Assembly (NCBI GenBank): GCA_963978905.1 | Contig: OZ022260.1 | Span: 7,615,725 to 7,679,724, forward strand | Reading direction: 5' to 3' | Length of the DNA stretch: 64,000 nucleotides | Origin: Trichostrongylus colubriformis | Lineage: Eukaryota > Nematoda > Chromadorea > Rhabditida > Trichostrongylidae | Shown here: positions 1-11,061 of the stretch, in pieces | How positions within the stretch are numbered: the stretch's first letter is position 1 | How the letters are laid out: every line of letters begins with the position of its first letter | The notes under the pieces: generated by a model | Database searches by the model: none | What the model was told of the DNA's origin: nothing | Seen by the model: only the letters and a program-made list of their open reading frames with translations | Program-made: the position numbers and the translations under genes

Positions 1-511
1 TGGCAAGAAGTAGAATACCAGTTTTCAGCCTCCATACCTTGCGGACAGATCTTGGATATCCGGCGGGACCAGATACCCCTCGGAGCATGCTCTGGTGTGA
101 TCGTATGAAAAGTGATCCATGTGGGATGACTCTAGGAAAAATGTAGCAGTTCATCAGAACTTTCCTATGGGATGGGGCTTGCTTCGACAATTATTTAGCA
201 AGTAGCACACAAAAAGGGCGTGGCTTGAGGCTGGGCGGGGTTTAACAAGTATGGAAGCGTTTTCATTACATGATTGGCCAGCTCACAGTGTTTATTTCTT
301 ACAAATACTTTATCATTTACGAGTTTATTGGTCGATCCCAGATACGGCTGATGTCAGACTTTGCGATTTTGCGGTGTCGCAGCTTCGCGGTCCTCTCATC
401 GCAGATCTCCGAGATCAGAACCACGTGCGAACGTGCGGCATCGAATATCATCGAAGGTGTTACATTAATTTATCTGTGAGTGTTGCCCTGCCATACAGTT
501 ACAGAACAATA
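1..511. other. Downstream flank of the FMO gene, no gene seen
   Basis: This stretch lies 3' of the monooxygenase gene. The only structure I recognise is at about 340-440, where runs of the type GCGATTTTGCGGTGTCGC belong to a dispersed repeat also seen near 3962-4110, 37680-37790 and 45190-45330. The two overlapping short ORFs here show no protein family signal. Confidence 0.5.
340..440. repeat. Dispersed GCGATTTTGCG-type repeat, copy 1
   Basis: Contains repeated short words TTTGCGATTTTGCG and GCAGCTTCGCGG. Similar words, in either orientation, recur at 3962-4110 (FMO intron), 37680-37790 (arl-13 intron) and 45190-45330 (phb-1 intron). The internal CG-rich words are partly self-complementary, suggesting a fold-back MITE. 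Ends were not resolved. Confidence 0.5.
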
Positions 512-517
512 TTTATT
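512..517 (-). terminator. Poly(A) signal AATAAA of the FMO gene
   Basis: On the minus strand AATAAA lies about 11 bases after the FMO stop codon (528-530), a position that fits a nematode cleavage and polyadenylation signal. Confidence 0.6.
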
Positions 518-527
518 CAATAAATTT

Positions 528-3500
528 TCAAAAAAATATTCGTGGAAGCACCATAATAAGGAATCCGACAACAATGAACAACCATGAGACACCTCCTGGA
601 GTGGTGCTGGTGGTCATCGGGCTATAACTCGGCAGAGCACCACATTTAACTCGCTCAGGGAGTCCAAGTATGGCATCACGGGCACCTTAATTGCAGTGAA
701 CGGTTTTTATGTTTTGCTTCACGTTGAGGTATTAAAATTTTGAATAATTACGCGCTCAACAGAAAAAAACGTACCATCCCATTTATGAGGTCCCTCTATT
801 CTGTAGACGTATGGAGCACATGGACCAAAAGTGACCGCTATCGCCAGAGTGGGATCTTTGAGAAGGAGTGGAAGAAATCGTGGTCGACAACCGATGATCG
901 TTGCTAGTTCATCCATAAATGGGATGTAATCGACCTGAAATCAAGTTATTAATCAAACCCTTACTGTGATGAGAATTGACTGAACCTGACTGGGAGTCCT
1001 CTTCCCAGGTTGCTATACCAATCAAGGCCAATTTTGACCACTTATGGGACAGCTGTGGGTAGCCTTATGTCGAATTTTCGCGCGGTCGCGCGAGGCGGTT
1101 TTTTCACGAGTGCTTGCGTACACTGCCTGCACTCCCTCGAAACTTCAACGCCCAAATTGATTACCCCTTGATCAGGATTTTGGTTATGTAATGTTGTCAA
1201 TTCTTTTACTTTTTATGTTACTATTTTGTATTTTTAGGGTAGACAAGTTTTTGTTTTCAGATGATGATGGGATAAACAGCTATTTCCTTAGAGGACCTCC
1301 ACGGTACCAGCCTTTTGCATCCTGAGCGGAATTTCAACCGACCGCGGCAATTCATGCTGACGGCGCTTTGAGTGCGACGCCGCAAGGCGAAAATGACATA
1401 AGGCTATGTACATACCCGTGAGACACTAGCCATGAGGGGTAAAAAGTAGAGTCAAAGAATCTCGGCCAAAATACCGCTAAAAATCCATCCCAAGGTAAGG
1501 AGGGTTTTATCAGGGGTGGGGTCATAAAATGGTAAACCAGGAAGACCTGACTCATGTCAATCTGTATTGATAGCTGCAGGAATTGTGTGCTGGTAGAAGT
1601 GTGAGTGGTTATTCACTCATTTATTCATTCCAGTATGTGCACCGTAATGTCAGGTTCCGTACCGCAGCTTGCGGATTGCTACGCGATGCGTGAGATCTAG
1701 TAACGCGCTTGAGCAGAGTCCCGAGGAGATTTCTGTCCTACATTCAAAATGAGGTGCACGAGGACACGGCGTTTGCTTCAGGTCCTGACAGCGAATGAAG
1801 CCCCATGCTGATGTAAGGGCATGTACCACACTCCATGTGATTCAAAGACATAACCGCTGAGACGGAGCCTCTGTCTATTAGGCTGGCAACGAAGTAATTG
1901 CGGATTTTGGAATACTGCTTTTTTCCTCCAAACTGCTTTACAGCAATCTCTTCTGTGCATACACATGTAGTGTAATTCCACACGCATCTATATATATTAT
2001 TGTCTTTCATCTCCCGGATAACCCTTTTCGGCAAATTAAACATATCAACGGTCAACCTCATTTTCAATACAAAAATTATAAAAAGATTTTTCTTTGAATG
2101 GCGTTAGACAGGGAAAGGAAAAGGTGGTAATCCGATGGAGCAAGATCAGGGCTATAAGGTGGATGGGGCAGCAATTTTTACCCAAGCTCGAGAATTTTTT
2201 GGCGAGTCATTTTTTCAATAGTGGTAAAAAAATTTTTAAATTTTCTTTTCAAAAAATTCTCGAGCTTGGATAAAAATTGCTGCCTTATAGTTCTGATCTT
2301 TCTCCATCGATTATCACCTTTCCCTTTCCCTGTCTAACGCCATTCAAAGAAAAAATTGGAATTGAAAATGAGGTGACTTTTGATATTTTTATTTCGCCGA
2401 AAAGGGTTATCCGGGAGATGGAAGACCACAATACCTATAGATGCTTGTGGACTTGTACTACATATATATATGTACAGAAGAAATTTTGCGGAAAGCAGTT
2501 TTGAGGGAAAAAGCACTATTTGAAAATCCGCAATTACTTAGTTGCCAACCTAATAGCTATTCGAGGCGGTAGCTCGATATTAGTGGATGACGATATTAGA
2601 CACGCATTCAAATGCCACCACGATCCTGAATGGAATATTGAGTGCGTGGCACATCACTTGACAGATTGATTTTCACCAGAGAATTATTTTTATATCGCTT
2701 TACTGAATGCCCGTGTAAAATGAAGTCGTACCAACCTGTATAGTGTGTCTATGACTGGTGACATACTGCTTTCTCATCGCCTCTCGTTTATCGAGCATGT
2801 CTTTTCGCATCTCATCCGAGGTCGGTAAGACAGATTCGCCAGCAAGCACGGAAAAGAATACTCGAGCCTGCATTTCGGCGATTGGCATGATCGATCCCAG
2901 TGGCTAAATAGAAAGGTTAATATCGCATTTATCATAATGGACTGTTAGAGATAGCCACGGCCGTGTTATACTCAGCGATCAGGCCGCGTCCATACTTCAC
3001 GGTGCCGGCGGCAGGGAGAGGCTGCGTGTCTCTGCGTCTCCGCCTGCGCGCCCTGCCTCGTGGCCTGCATTGTCTCTGCCCCTCATCCGTGCCACTCTGC
3101 CTCGCTACGGTATGCCTGCGCAAGGTATGAACGCGGCCCAACGCAGGTCCTGCGATCGATAGTCTAAGTGTGCTGTGGCAACGCAGCACTGTGCATGATC
3201 AGTACTATAACGTGCACTAGCGAGCTATTGTCAACACTGAGTGCATTGATCACAGCGCCTGCGTGGGTGTGTCCACTTATGACAAAAAATCGCGTGACCA
3301 CCCGCAGCGAGTGCAAGTCGTCCGAGGCTTCCACAATGCAATCTTCGACGATCCTTCACGGTACCAGCCCATTGCGTCTTGTGCGGAATTCCAAACAACG
3401 CATACTAATGACGCCGCGAGTGCAACGCCGGGGAAGCGATTTTTTGTCATAAGTGTACACACCCCGCCTGCGTCAGTCGCCGAGTATGAAAACGGCCTAA

Positions 3501-6500
3501 ATAATCGAATATGTAAAAGAGCGGCATGAGCTGATATTATGAGGATGCGCTGAGCTTCTACTAACTTCTAGATAACCTCAGCGGATTTCTATCGATTCCT
3601 ACAATTTGAAAATACCGGTAGAGGGCAATTTAGGCTTAGAGCATGAGTTTACGGTAGCCTGCAGCTCGTGGCTTTGCACACACGACGTCTTTCCACTACG
3701 TCGAGTGTGAAGTCATGAAATTTTTTTATTGTAATCGCAATTTTTTCACATTCTTTTGCTGATTCTCCCTTTCACTGATTTCCGTGTTTGTTGCTGTGTG
3801 CTGTTTCACTTGTTTAAAATCATCATGAATGAAATCAAATTTTGCCCCACGTGACATCAAATGACAGTGGTGTCATCTCGTCTGAAGCATGCAGTTTAAG
3901 GTGAAGCGCGGTAAAATCACAACAGCGCCTTAGAGGCGCCCTTTTGATCGCAATTTTTGCTACACGATATCCTTCTTATGCGGCTCCGCACGCGAAGTTG
4001 CGGAATTGCACAATCTCAAGGTCGTAGCATCGCGTACGAGAGAGCGACGTCGCAATATCGCAAAATCGCAAAATCGTAAGGACTCAAAATCGCAAAATCA
4101 CTAAGTCTGACGGCGGCCTAGGGCATGTGCCGGTATAGGGAAAGCTTAACAGATACGATGGGGGAACTGTAAAGCAAATGGTGGAATACAGAAGTGGTAG
4201 ATGAGCTCGGGAATGAGTAACAATCACAGGATTCATGGGGCATCAAAACGGTTTTACGAGGAGAATTCTCTTTTTCCAATCTCATGGCATACCTGAATCA
4301 ATCCAATTACGGCGAGTGTATTGTGAGGTTGATCGAGTGGAAACATATACTTGTACAAATCGACTACATTGTGACGAACCTGCGTGAAATATTTATAGTC
4401 CATTTCGGAGCGCCTGATAGGGCGTGGCCTACGGAGTTGAGTGAAAGTGTATCAAACTCTTTCACTCCGCCACACACTCTCATTCTTGCCACACACTCTC
4501 ACTCTCCTCTCATTCTTGCCACACACTCTCACTCTCGCTGCTCACCCATGTCCGTAGGCCACACCCTATCAGGCGCTCCGAAATGGAGTATATGTATGGT
4601 TGTCCCGCCACAAAATTTCGGCATATTTTCACTGATCCTAAGTTAAATCAGTTGAGAAACATTCCCCCGAAAAGATATACCTCAATAGCTCACTGCTTTC
4701 ACATCTTCAAACGAAGTACCACTAATCATAAGGCATGAAAGGGCACACGTGCGCGCGGTCGCAACGCGAAAAAACTTCAAAAATTGTAGAAACATGAATT
4801 TTCTCAAGAGATTCAATTTCTCATATTTCCCGATCATCTCTTACTTCCTTATATTGCTGTACTTTCTCTATATTACAGGATTTGAAATGGGGGGGGGGGG
4901 GGGGGCAAATTAGTAGTACGAAATTTCTAAAGAAGCGCGGCGCCTCAACGTGGCGTTGCATCCATGCCCCGCCCAGCTGCTTTCTGAAAATAGAGGGTAT
5001 GTAGCTATTGTAAAACCTACATTATATCAAAATTGCTCACGTGCAGCTGTTTATGAGCGGTTTTCTATGGGAAAATTATAGATACCGTTGATTCAACGAC
5101 TTACCTTTATCATGTTCTTGTCCTCCACAATTGGAAAAGTAATATCGTAGCCGGTTGAAAGCACCACCTTAAAAGGTATCTCAACAAACTTACACTTGGT
5201 CCGTGTTGAAAGTGAAAAATTCTCACGTAATCAATATCTGTGGCTTTGGAGCCATCCATAAAATAGACATCATGATCAGTGAATCGCTCAATATCCGGTT
5301 TGACGGTAATTGTTCCACTGGCTATCCGAATCGGTAACTCATCGTTTTGTGTCATATGAGCACTGAAAATATTTCGCGATCAGTTCTTACGGTCACACGA
5401 AATACATCGCCGTGACATACACGGCTGTTTACGTAATGGGTTATAGGGAAATTTGTACAACATTTAAAAAATCTTTTCAGCATCTATCTCTACACCATAA
5501 ATTTGATCTTAATTTTTGGAAGATAATCTTGTTATGTATATTTATTCGTAATCATATATCGAGACAAAATTTATATTCAAAAATTTGAAAATTTAAAAAA
5601 GTGAAATTTCAAATCGAGAGGGAAATAGGTATAAAAAGGCAAGATAAAATATATTTAGAAAGATAATATAAAAGATACAAGATGTCTGAAGCAATGCACA
5701 TTTACGTGTCGAGGAAAATGGCCGCTTCAGCACGTTCCCCCTCTCCCCTCCCCTCCCCCCTCAACGAAGACCCAACTACGACCCCTTTCAACATCTACAT
5801 ATTCTCTATAGTACTAGTAACTAGTACCGACTGCATGGTTTTACTAAGCTTTTTGTAAGTAAAATTTTTGTGTTGATTGTGTTGATCACTCGAATTCAAT
5901 CATGTTTACTTCCATGACCGGGTCAGCTAATGGCACGTCCTCTTTGTCATCTAGTTTAGGACGATTGCTTACTCTGGAATTACGACCCCCATCCCGCCCG
6001 CTAAGTACGCCCCCTCCCGAAGATTTCACGAGTCCCGGTGTGCCTTGATTTGATTTGAAGTAAGCTCATCGTAGCTATGATTTCCATAGCCTCGTCGTTC
6101 GCACTGGAGCCCAGGCGACACTCTTGGAGGGAGAGCGATCCGAATCCTACCCGAGAATATCGCCATTTTATCGCATGCGTAGGGATTGGAATAGTTCGAA
6201 TAAATTCTTGAACTGTACCGGGTGTGTCCTCCGCAGAACCTACCCACAAAGGTTTCTGGAAGCTTTCAAAAAAATTGCAGAAAAAAAGTCGCAAAGATAA
6301 TCCTTTAACCTAATAGAAGCTTGACTTTCAATTGTTATCATCATTTCAGTTTAGCCTTACAGCAAAAATGGACTGGTAACATTTCAGACTGACCGGAATA
6401 CATCGTGTTTAGGCTGGAGGCCGTAAGCTGCATGATCGAAACGTGCATTAATTGTCCTCTGCACGTACCACGCTCGAATGGGATGTGGTATCGAGAACAG

Positions 6501-8926
6501 AACAGCGTGAGTGAAGCGTCTTGACTTTAAAGAATGAGGCATTTAGGTGGAAAAACCCACTGAGCAAGAAGATTACCAACCATGCAAATATCTAGTGGCA
6601 TTCCACGGGTATGTAGTCGATTTAGTATCCAGGCTCCACGACGAGTCGACAGATAGACCTGTGAAGAAAACCACGAACACTCTCCAAATGACCATAGCTA
6701 TACGGAAAAATATTGAAATCATATATTGATCTACGGTTTTAGGACTACAAGCTTATGTGTAGCCACCGAGCTGTTTAAAGACAGTGATAGGGGTAATGTT
6801 AGTGACGAGAACTTTTAAAATGAGTCACGCAATGAAAGCTAGGGGTCTAAGGAGTTTATATATGACAAAATTCCTGATGAGAAAGAGTGTTCCCGGGCTT
6901 TATAAGAGCCGTATTCTTCAGCAGCTTCCACTTGTTTCGTGCCATCTCGCCCGTTTTTTCAGGCCGATCCGCCTTTTTTGAAAATGAACGGCGGCAAGGG
7001 GTTTTATTTCACGGGCTTTTGACCATTTCATTCTGTTTCGCCTTCACTTTCGCGCTACTACGCACGTTCACTTTCATATTTGATGATCATTCCATAATCG
7101 GCTTGAATTACCCCTATCACAGCCTTTGAGCAGACGAATCCATGCTATTAAATGTGCGCACTGATCTAAAATTGCAAGTATGAAGACATTCCGAACAGAC
7201 TTTAAAAAATATCATAGCAGATAAAAGAAATCGTTATGGCGTAATCGAATTCAGGGAAGAATTGGTCTGATCCCTGCAGCTACAATATAACCCATAACCC
7301 AATTGCTGCAGTGCAGGCGGTGCAGCCTCACATCACTAGGATCTAGCCCTTTTGCTACTCAAACTGCTTACCTCTTTCGATACTCGGCTAAGCTCAACAG
7401 CAATGTCAGCACCCGAATTTCCAATGCCCACCGTGACGACCCGTTTGTCCTCGTAATCTGAAAATCGACATTATACGATTTTTGTTGATTTTTGATCAAT
7501 TCTAGAATTACCGTGGGAACCAAAACGGAGTCGGAGGGATGACAACTTTGAGTAATTTCATTGAAAAAAAACGTGAACGCGCCTGTAGGCTCCTTGTAAT
7601 CGTGTGAGTGGACGATATGACCCTTGAATGTGTCCTGCCCAGGCCATTTGTCAGGCCAGTGTGGGACCTTGTGATGACCTGTGCATAGCAGTACCCCATA
7701 GAACTCATCGCTTTGCTTTTCGCCATTGCTAAACTACTGGCTTTCAAAGCTGCCTGACCAGGAGAATCTCACGGAAATAAAAAAAACCAAATACGAAGTG
7801 CTCCAGAATTCGTCAAAAATCTTTTGAAAAAAATTTATTTGAAACATGGGGAGAAGGTAAACGACCATATTGAAGAGTGAGGCGAAGCAGGTAGGAACCG
7901 CTTTGAATATTTTTTTTCAATGCCGAATGCTTTCAAGAGTTTATTTTATATAATTTTTACTAGTTTTGTTTAATAATTGTATAATATGAATATACAAACC
8001 TATCCAGATATTCCACTATCCATTTCCCACTGTCAACATAATCGCAGGCTTTCTTTACGTTGATGACTTTGTAATGAAATTTGATGAATTTGTGAAGATT
8101 ATAGTGTTCGGCATATTGTTGGAAATACTGAATGTAACGACACACATCAAAAGAAGTGAAAAAAAAAGCAGACACGAAATTAAATGAAGAAGTTGCTAGT
8201 GAAGAATAAAAAAATCAAAAAGAAAAAGTTGTCTAAGTATTCACTGTAACCCATAACCCATCCGATGCAGTATAAACGTACTTTGTAGCGCAACACGTAC
8301 ATACGTCTGATAGCGTTATACCTTTCTGACTTTAATGCATCGTATGGGTTATGGGTTACATCGTACACGTACAAGAAAGTATAAAAATAAAATAAACATC
8401 GGATTGCAAGAGGTCATGTGTTATGCATGGTTTTTATAGAAACTATGGGATCAAACCCAACCAATGAAATGCGATAACCATAGAACAGTGACAATAAGTC
8501 TCACTTCCAGTAATTTTCGATTATGCATATAATTAGCGGCATCAGGTCTTGGCGGGAAATCACTGTAAGCGCTCATTTCCTTTGACGAATTGATCACCGT
8601 TGATTTCATGACAGAAGCTTCTGAAACACTCATTACGGGAAGATATTCCGCAAATGAATAATTCCATATACCTCCTCAACTGACCTTCACTATTTTGCGG
8701 TCTGTAATTCCATAGACCACCCACTTCACCAGTCATTTCAAACACAACCGGTTCAAAGCCATAGAGAATGGCATGCCTGAATAGAACAATACATATCGTC
8801 CCTTCCATGACACCCCCCCCCCCCTCCCGATAATGGGCACTCATTGCCTGTTAAGCCAGTCAAGTCAACAAACCTGACCGACGGAAGGCCGCTTGGACCT
8901 GCTCCAACGATTGCCACACGTTTCAT
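528..8926 (-). CDS. Flavin-containing monooxygenase (FMO), 14 exons, 538 aa
   Basis: FMOs use FAD and NADPH to oxygenate soft nucleophiles (N and S) and are usually ER-bound. Exons on the minus strand: 8926-8874, 8776-8685, 8620-8505, 8127-8000, 7728-7583, 7457-7372, 6658-6561, 6519-6394, 5362-5227, 5167-5105, 4379-4293, 2903-2736, 934-775, 685-528. The phases join into 1617 nt without a stop, the usual FMO length. Visible motifs: N-terminal [10 protein letters not shown] (FAD), FMO signature [22 protein letters not shown] (NADPH), [13 protein letters not shown] (the ATGY motif), and a C-terminal hydrophobic segment [14 protein letters not shown], a likely membrane anchor. Intron 5 (7458-7582) seems to use a GC donor and intron 7 is only about 41 nt; both boundaries rest on homology. 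Introns 6, 8, 10, 11 and 12 exceed 700 bp and carry repeats. Which FMO paralogue this is cannot be told. Confidence 0.93.
1291..1421. repeat. Dispersed repeat (ACGGTACCAGCC / GACATAAGG type), copy 1
   Basis: Lies in FMO intron 12. It shares the ordered words ACGGTACCAGCC, GCGGAATT, GACGCCGC and ACATAAGGCTA with 3345-3465 and 10502-10635, and less clearly with 33150-33255. Non-coding, probably a small non-autonomous element; ends not resolved. Confidence 0.5.
1860..2580. mobile_element. Long fold-back element with arms of about 320 bp
   Basis: The sequence from about 1860 to 2205 is an imperfect reverse complement of 2245-2580. Matching landmarks are GCAACGAAGTAATTGCGG against CCGCAATTACTTAGTTGC, CTCCCGGATAACCC against GGGTTATCCGGGAG, and the central AAGCTCGAGAATTTTTT against AAAAAATTCTCGAGCTT. 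Both arms encode related peptide shadows containing PKRVIREM. It sits in FMO intron 12. Arms may extend weakly to about 1790 and 2660. Confidence 0.75.
2975..3142. mobile_element. MITE with GCGTTCATAC-type terminal inverted repeats, copy 1
   Basis: Begins GGCCGCGTCCATACTTCACGG and ends with GTATGAACGCGGCC, a terminal inverted repeat. The CG-rich interior (CGGTGCCGGCGGCAGGG, GTCTCTGCGTCTCCGCCTG) recurs at 36550-36733 and 33408-33556. Located in FMO intron 11. Non-coding. Confidence 0.65.
3345..3465. repeat. Dispersed repeat (ACGGTACCAGCC type), copy 2
   Basis: Shares CACGGTACCAGCC, GTGCGGAATTCC, GACGCCGC and GTCATAAGTGTACACACC with the copies at 1291-1421 and 10502-10635. In FMO intron 11. 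Confidence 0.5.
3765..3960 (+). repeat. Dispersed repeat, partner of 17290-17480
   Basis: The reverse complement of 17290-17480 matches this stretch. Shared landmarks are CTCCCTTTC, TGTGTGCTGTTTCAC, CAAATTTTGCCCCACGTGAC and TCAAATGACAGTGG. Non-coding, in FMO intron 11. Confidence 0.6.
3962..4110. repeat. Dispersed GCGATTTTGCG-type repeat, copy 2
   Basis: Contains GCGGCTCCGCACGCGAAGTT and repeated CGCAAAATCGCAAAATCG. It is the same family, largely in inverse orientation, as 340-440, 37680-37790 and 45190-45330. In FMO intron 11, between exons 11 and 12. Confidence 0.5.
4395..4591. mobile_element. MITE with CCATTTCGGAGCG terminal inverted repeats, copy 1
   Basis: The left end CCATTTCGGAGCGCCTGATA is the exact reverse complement of the right end, and the match continues for about 36 bp through GGCGTGGCCTACGGA with one mismatch. 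TA dinucleotides flank both ends, as in Tc1/mariner-type elements. The interior holds CACACTCTCACTC repeats. A second copy is at 38699-38865. In FMO intron 10. Confidence 0.8.
8246..8364. mobile_element. Short MITE with TAACCCATAACCCAT terminal inverted repeats
   Basis: Starts TGTAACCCATAACCCATCCG and ends with CGTATGGGTTATGGGTTACA, its near-exact reverse complement, about 120 bp apart. It lies in FMO intron 3. A related half (TATAACCCATAACCCAATTG) is near 7285. Confidence 0.7.
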
Positions 8927-8989
8927 TCAGGCTTCCGGTAGATTACCTAAAGGGCACGTAATAATTTATACATGGCACAGGTGGGAAAA

Positions 8990-9310
8990 GTGGCGTTAAA
9001 GGCACACTTTGCGATACTCACATGGATCGACTTACCCTCTTGGAACAGTAGATCCTTGGGTAACTAGTCAGGCTGCACCTTTTTAGCGTCGCCATCTGCT
9101 CGAATCCACCGCGACGCCACTCACTTGAGCTCCCTTACTCGTAAATTGAAATCTGGGTGGCGAGGAAGTGAGTCCGAGCAGGTGTAGGGCCATGATAGCG
9201 CACCGTGGCGACCGAAAAAGGTGCAACCTGACCAGTCACCCAAGGATCTACTTCTCCAAGAGGGTAAGTCGGCCCATCTGATTATGGCGAAGTGTGCCTT
9301 TAATTGCCAG
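8990..9310. mobile_element. Palindromic MITE with arms of about 100 bp
   Basis: The arm around 8999-9095 (AAGGCACACTTTGCG, CGACTTACCCTCTTGG, AGTAGATCCTTGGGTAACT) reappears as its reverse complement at 9205-9303 with few mismatches, leaving a loop of about 110 bp. It lies just upstream of the FMO start. The ORFs read across it on both strands are by-products of the inverted repeat. Confidence 0.8.
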
Positions 9311-11061
9311 AACAGGATTTTGCAGCGTGCGATGCCTGAATTGTGGAGCACAACGGTAATCGTCGCAGAACCTAACCAGATATCGGCATCTAGCCAGCAC
9401 GCGTCGCGTCGCTCACCATACACCACGCTGCGAAATCCTGCTCCAACGGTAGACACCCAGCAAAAGGTAAATGTAATTTCTCAAAATAGCCATTCAAATC
9501 ACAAATATTTGTTTGCATCAGAACGAGAAAAAGCTACCTGTCTTACCACCTTTCCCCTATTTCTACACAATCTAGTGGGAATTTAATGTGGCCAGGTGAC
9601 TGCCGAGTGGCATTCGTATCCTTCATCATACCTATCTACCGTATCCCTGTAGTATCTAATATCTCTACCTAGCATTGAAAGAGGAATTGAAGAGCAGAAC
9701 AGAACAATTTCATTTCGGGAACAAACTTCAAAAAACTGAAAAACTCATTCAGCATTATGCTAGCATTTTATGCTAATGTAATGCCGAAAAGAAAAGATGC
9801 AGCGTGACCGAAGTAGAAAAGCTTGAGTTGTGTGACCTTCTCTGATAAGATAACGATTATGCGGCACAAAAGGAGTATATTTGACAGGTGGTACTCCTTA
9901 CAATTTCCGAATTGAGCGCTCTTTTGCTAAAAAAAAGGTCATGACTATTTTATAATTTATGTATTATATATCAACATTGTTAAAAAGTGAAGTGATGATT
10001 TTCACGAAACTGATAACGAAGTTTGAAGTGTTTCCATAACATTGGCCGGATTCGCGGCGGATTTACTTACGAGAGGGCAAAGATTGGTGGAAGTGTCTTA
10101 CGAAGTGCTTATTGTTAGGTCACTTTTTCCCTTAACAGACTAGATAGTGTGGCCCAAGCCCTATACCGTTTGGTACGCCCTTTTCTAATGAGGATATATG
10201 TAGGAAATGCGCCTCGTAGTGAAAGCCTGCAATGTGCCGTAATCTGCTCAGACCTAAATTGCAAACACTGTGCTTCCTATTCATTTGATTCCTTCAAAGA
10301 ACCAATTCAATCCAAGGAATAACAAAAGGTTTGATTTCCCGGAGAATACCAGACTGCGAAATGATAGAACGTAGTTACCTTCCGTGATACGGTATGAGGC
10401 TACCATACTTTACACCAACTACGTCATTTGCCCCTCTTAACCATGTTCTCGTACAAAAGTTCATTTCAGATAGTAACGAAATATAATAAAAGGCTAAATC
10501 TCTGAAGGACCTCTACGAACCAACCCTTGCATCATATGCGGAAATCCAGCCGACCGATGCATGTCGTGTTGATTGCGCCACGAAAGCGACGCCGCAACGC
10601 GAAATTCGACATAAGGCTACACACCCCCTTCACCCTTATTCCAGTTGTTAGCAAAATCAATTGTGATTGATAAGTGATAGTAATTGGTAACAAACTGATA
10701 TAAGCAGGGGTATGACTCATTCGTATTATACTATAGTCTACAAACAGGCAGTGTATTGCTTATGACACAAGAAAACTCTTACGAGAAGATACAAACAAGT
10801 CAAACGTGAGTCCCAGTGAGCCATATTGTTAGCTTCTTTGGAGCGATGTTGTGAGATGCCTAGTGGGTCTCCCACTGCAACTAGTTGTCAGTTCTACGGG
10901 AAATGCTTCGTTTCAGGACCAACAATGGAACAACGACGAACAGCTCTATGCCAACCAGTACCACCAATGAGGAACGAACCGACGTGAGCGAAGGCTTTTG
11001 ATACTCAAATTACTTTTTGGGCATTTATCCAGCAACGATAGTTGGAATGTGTTATAGACAA
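9311..11061. other. Intergenic, no gene recognised
   Basis: AT-rich sequence without a convincing coding exon. The only recognised content is a copy of the ACGGTACCAGCC-type dispersed repeat at 10502-10635, in which most landmark words have diverged but GACGCCGC and GACATAAGGCTA persist. Confidence 0.5.
10502..10635. repeat. Dispersed repeat, copy 3 of the 1291-1421 family
   Basis: Contains GAAGGACCTCTACGAACC, TGCGGAAATCCAGCCGACCG, GCGACGCCGCAACGCG and GACATAAGGCTACACACCCC in the same order as the other copies. Confidence 0.5.

Noticed and set aside
4284..4646. 120-codon plus-strand ORF
   Set aside because: It overlaps the antisense of FMO exon 11 and a MITE; the FMO reading on the minus strand explains the coding signal.
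4890..4908. G homopolymer as a functional quadruplex site
   Set aside because: Long G or C runs recur many times in the window at unrelated places; without an element boundary I treat this one as simple sequence.
7508..7747. 79-codon minus-strand ORF with its own start
   Set aside because: It is a shadow frame of FMO exon 5; the true frame contains the [11 protein letters not shown] signature.
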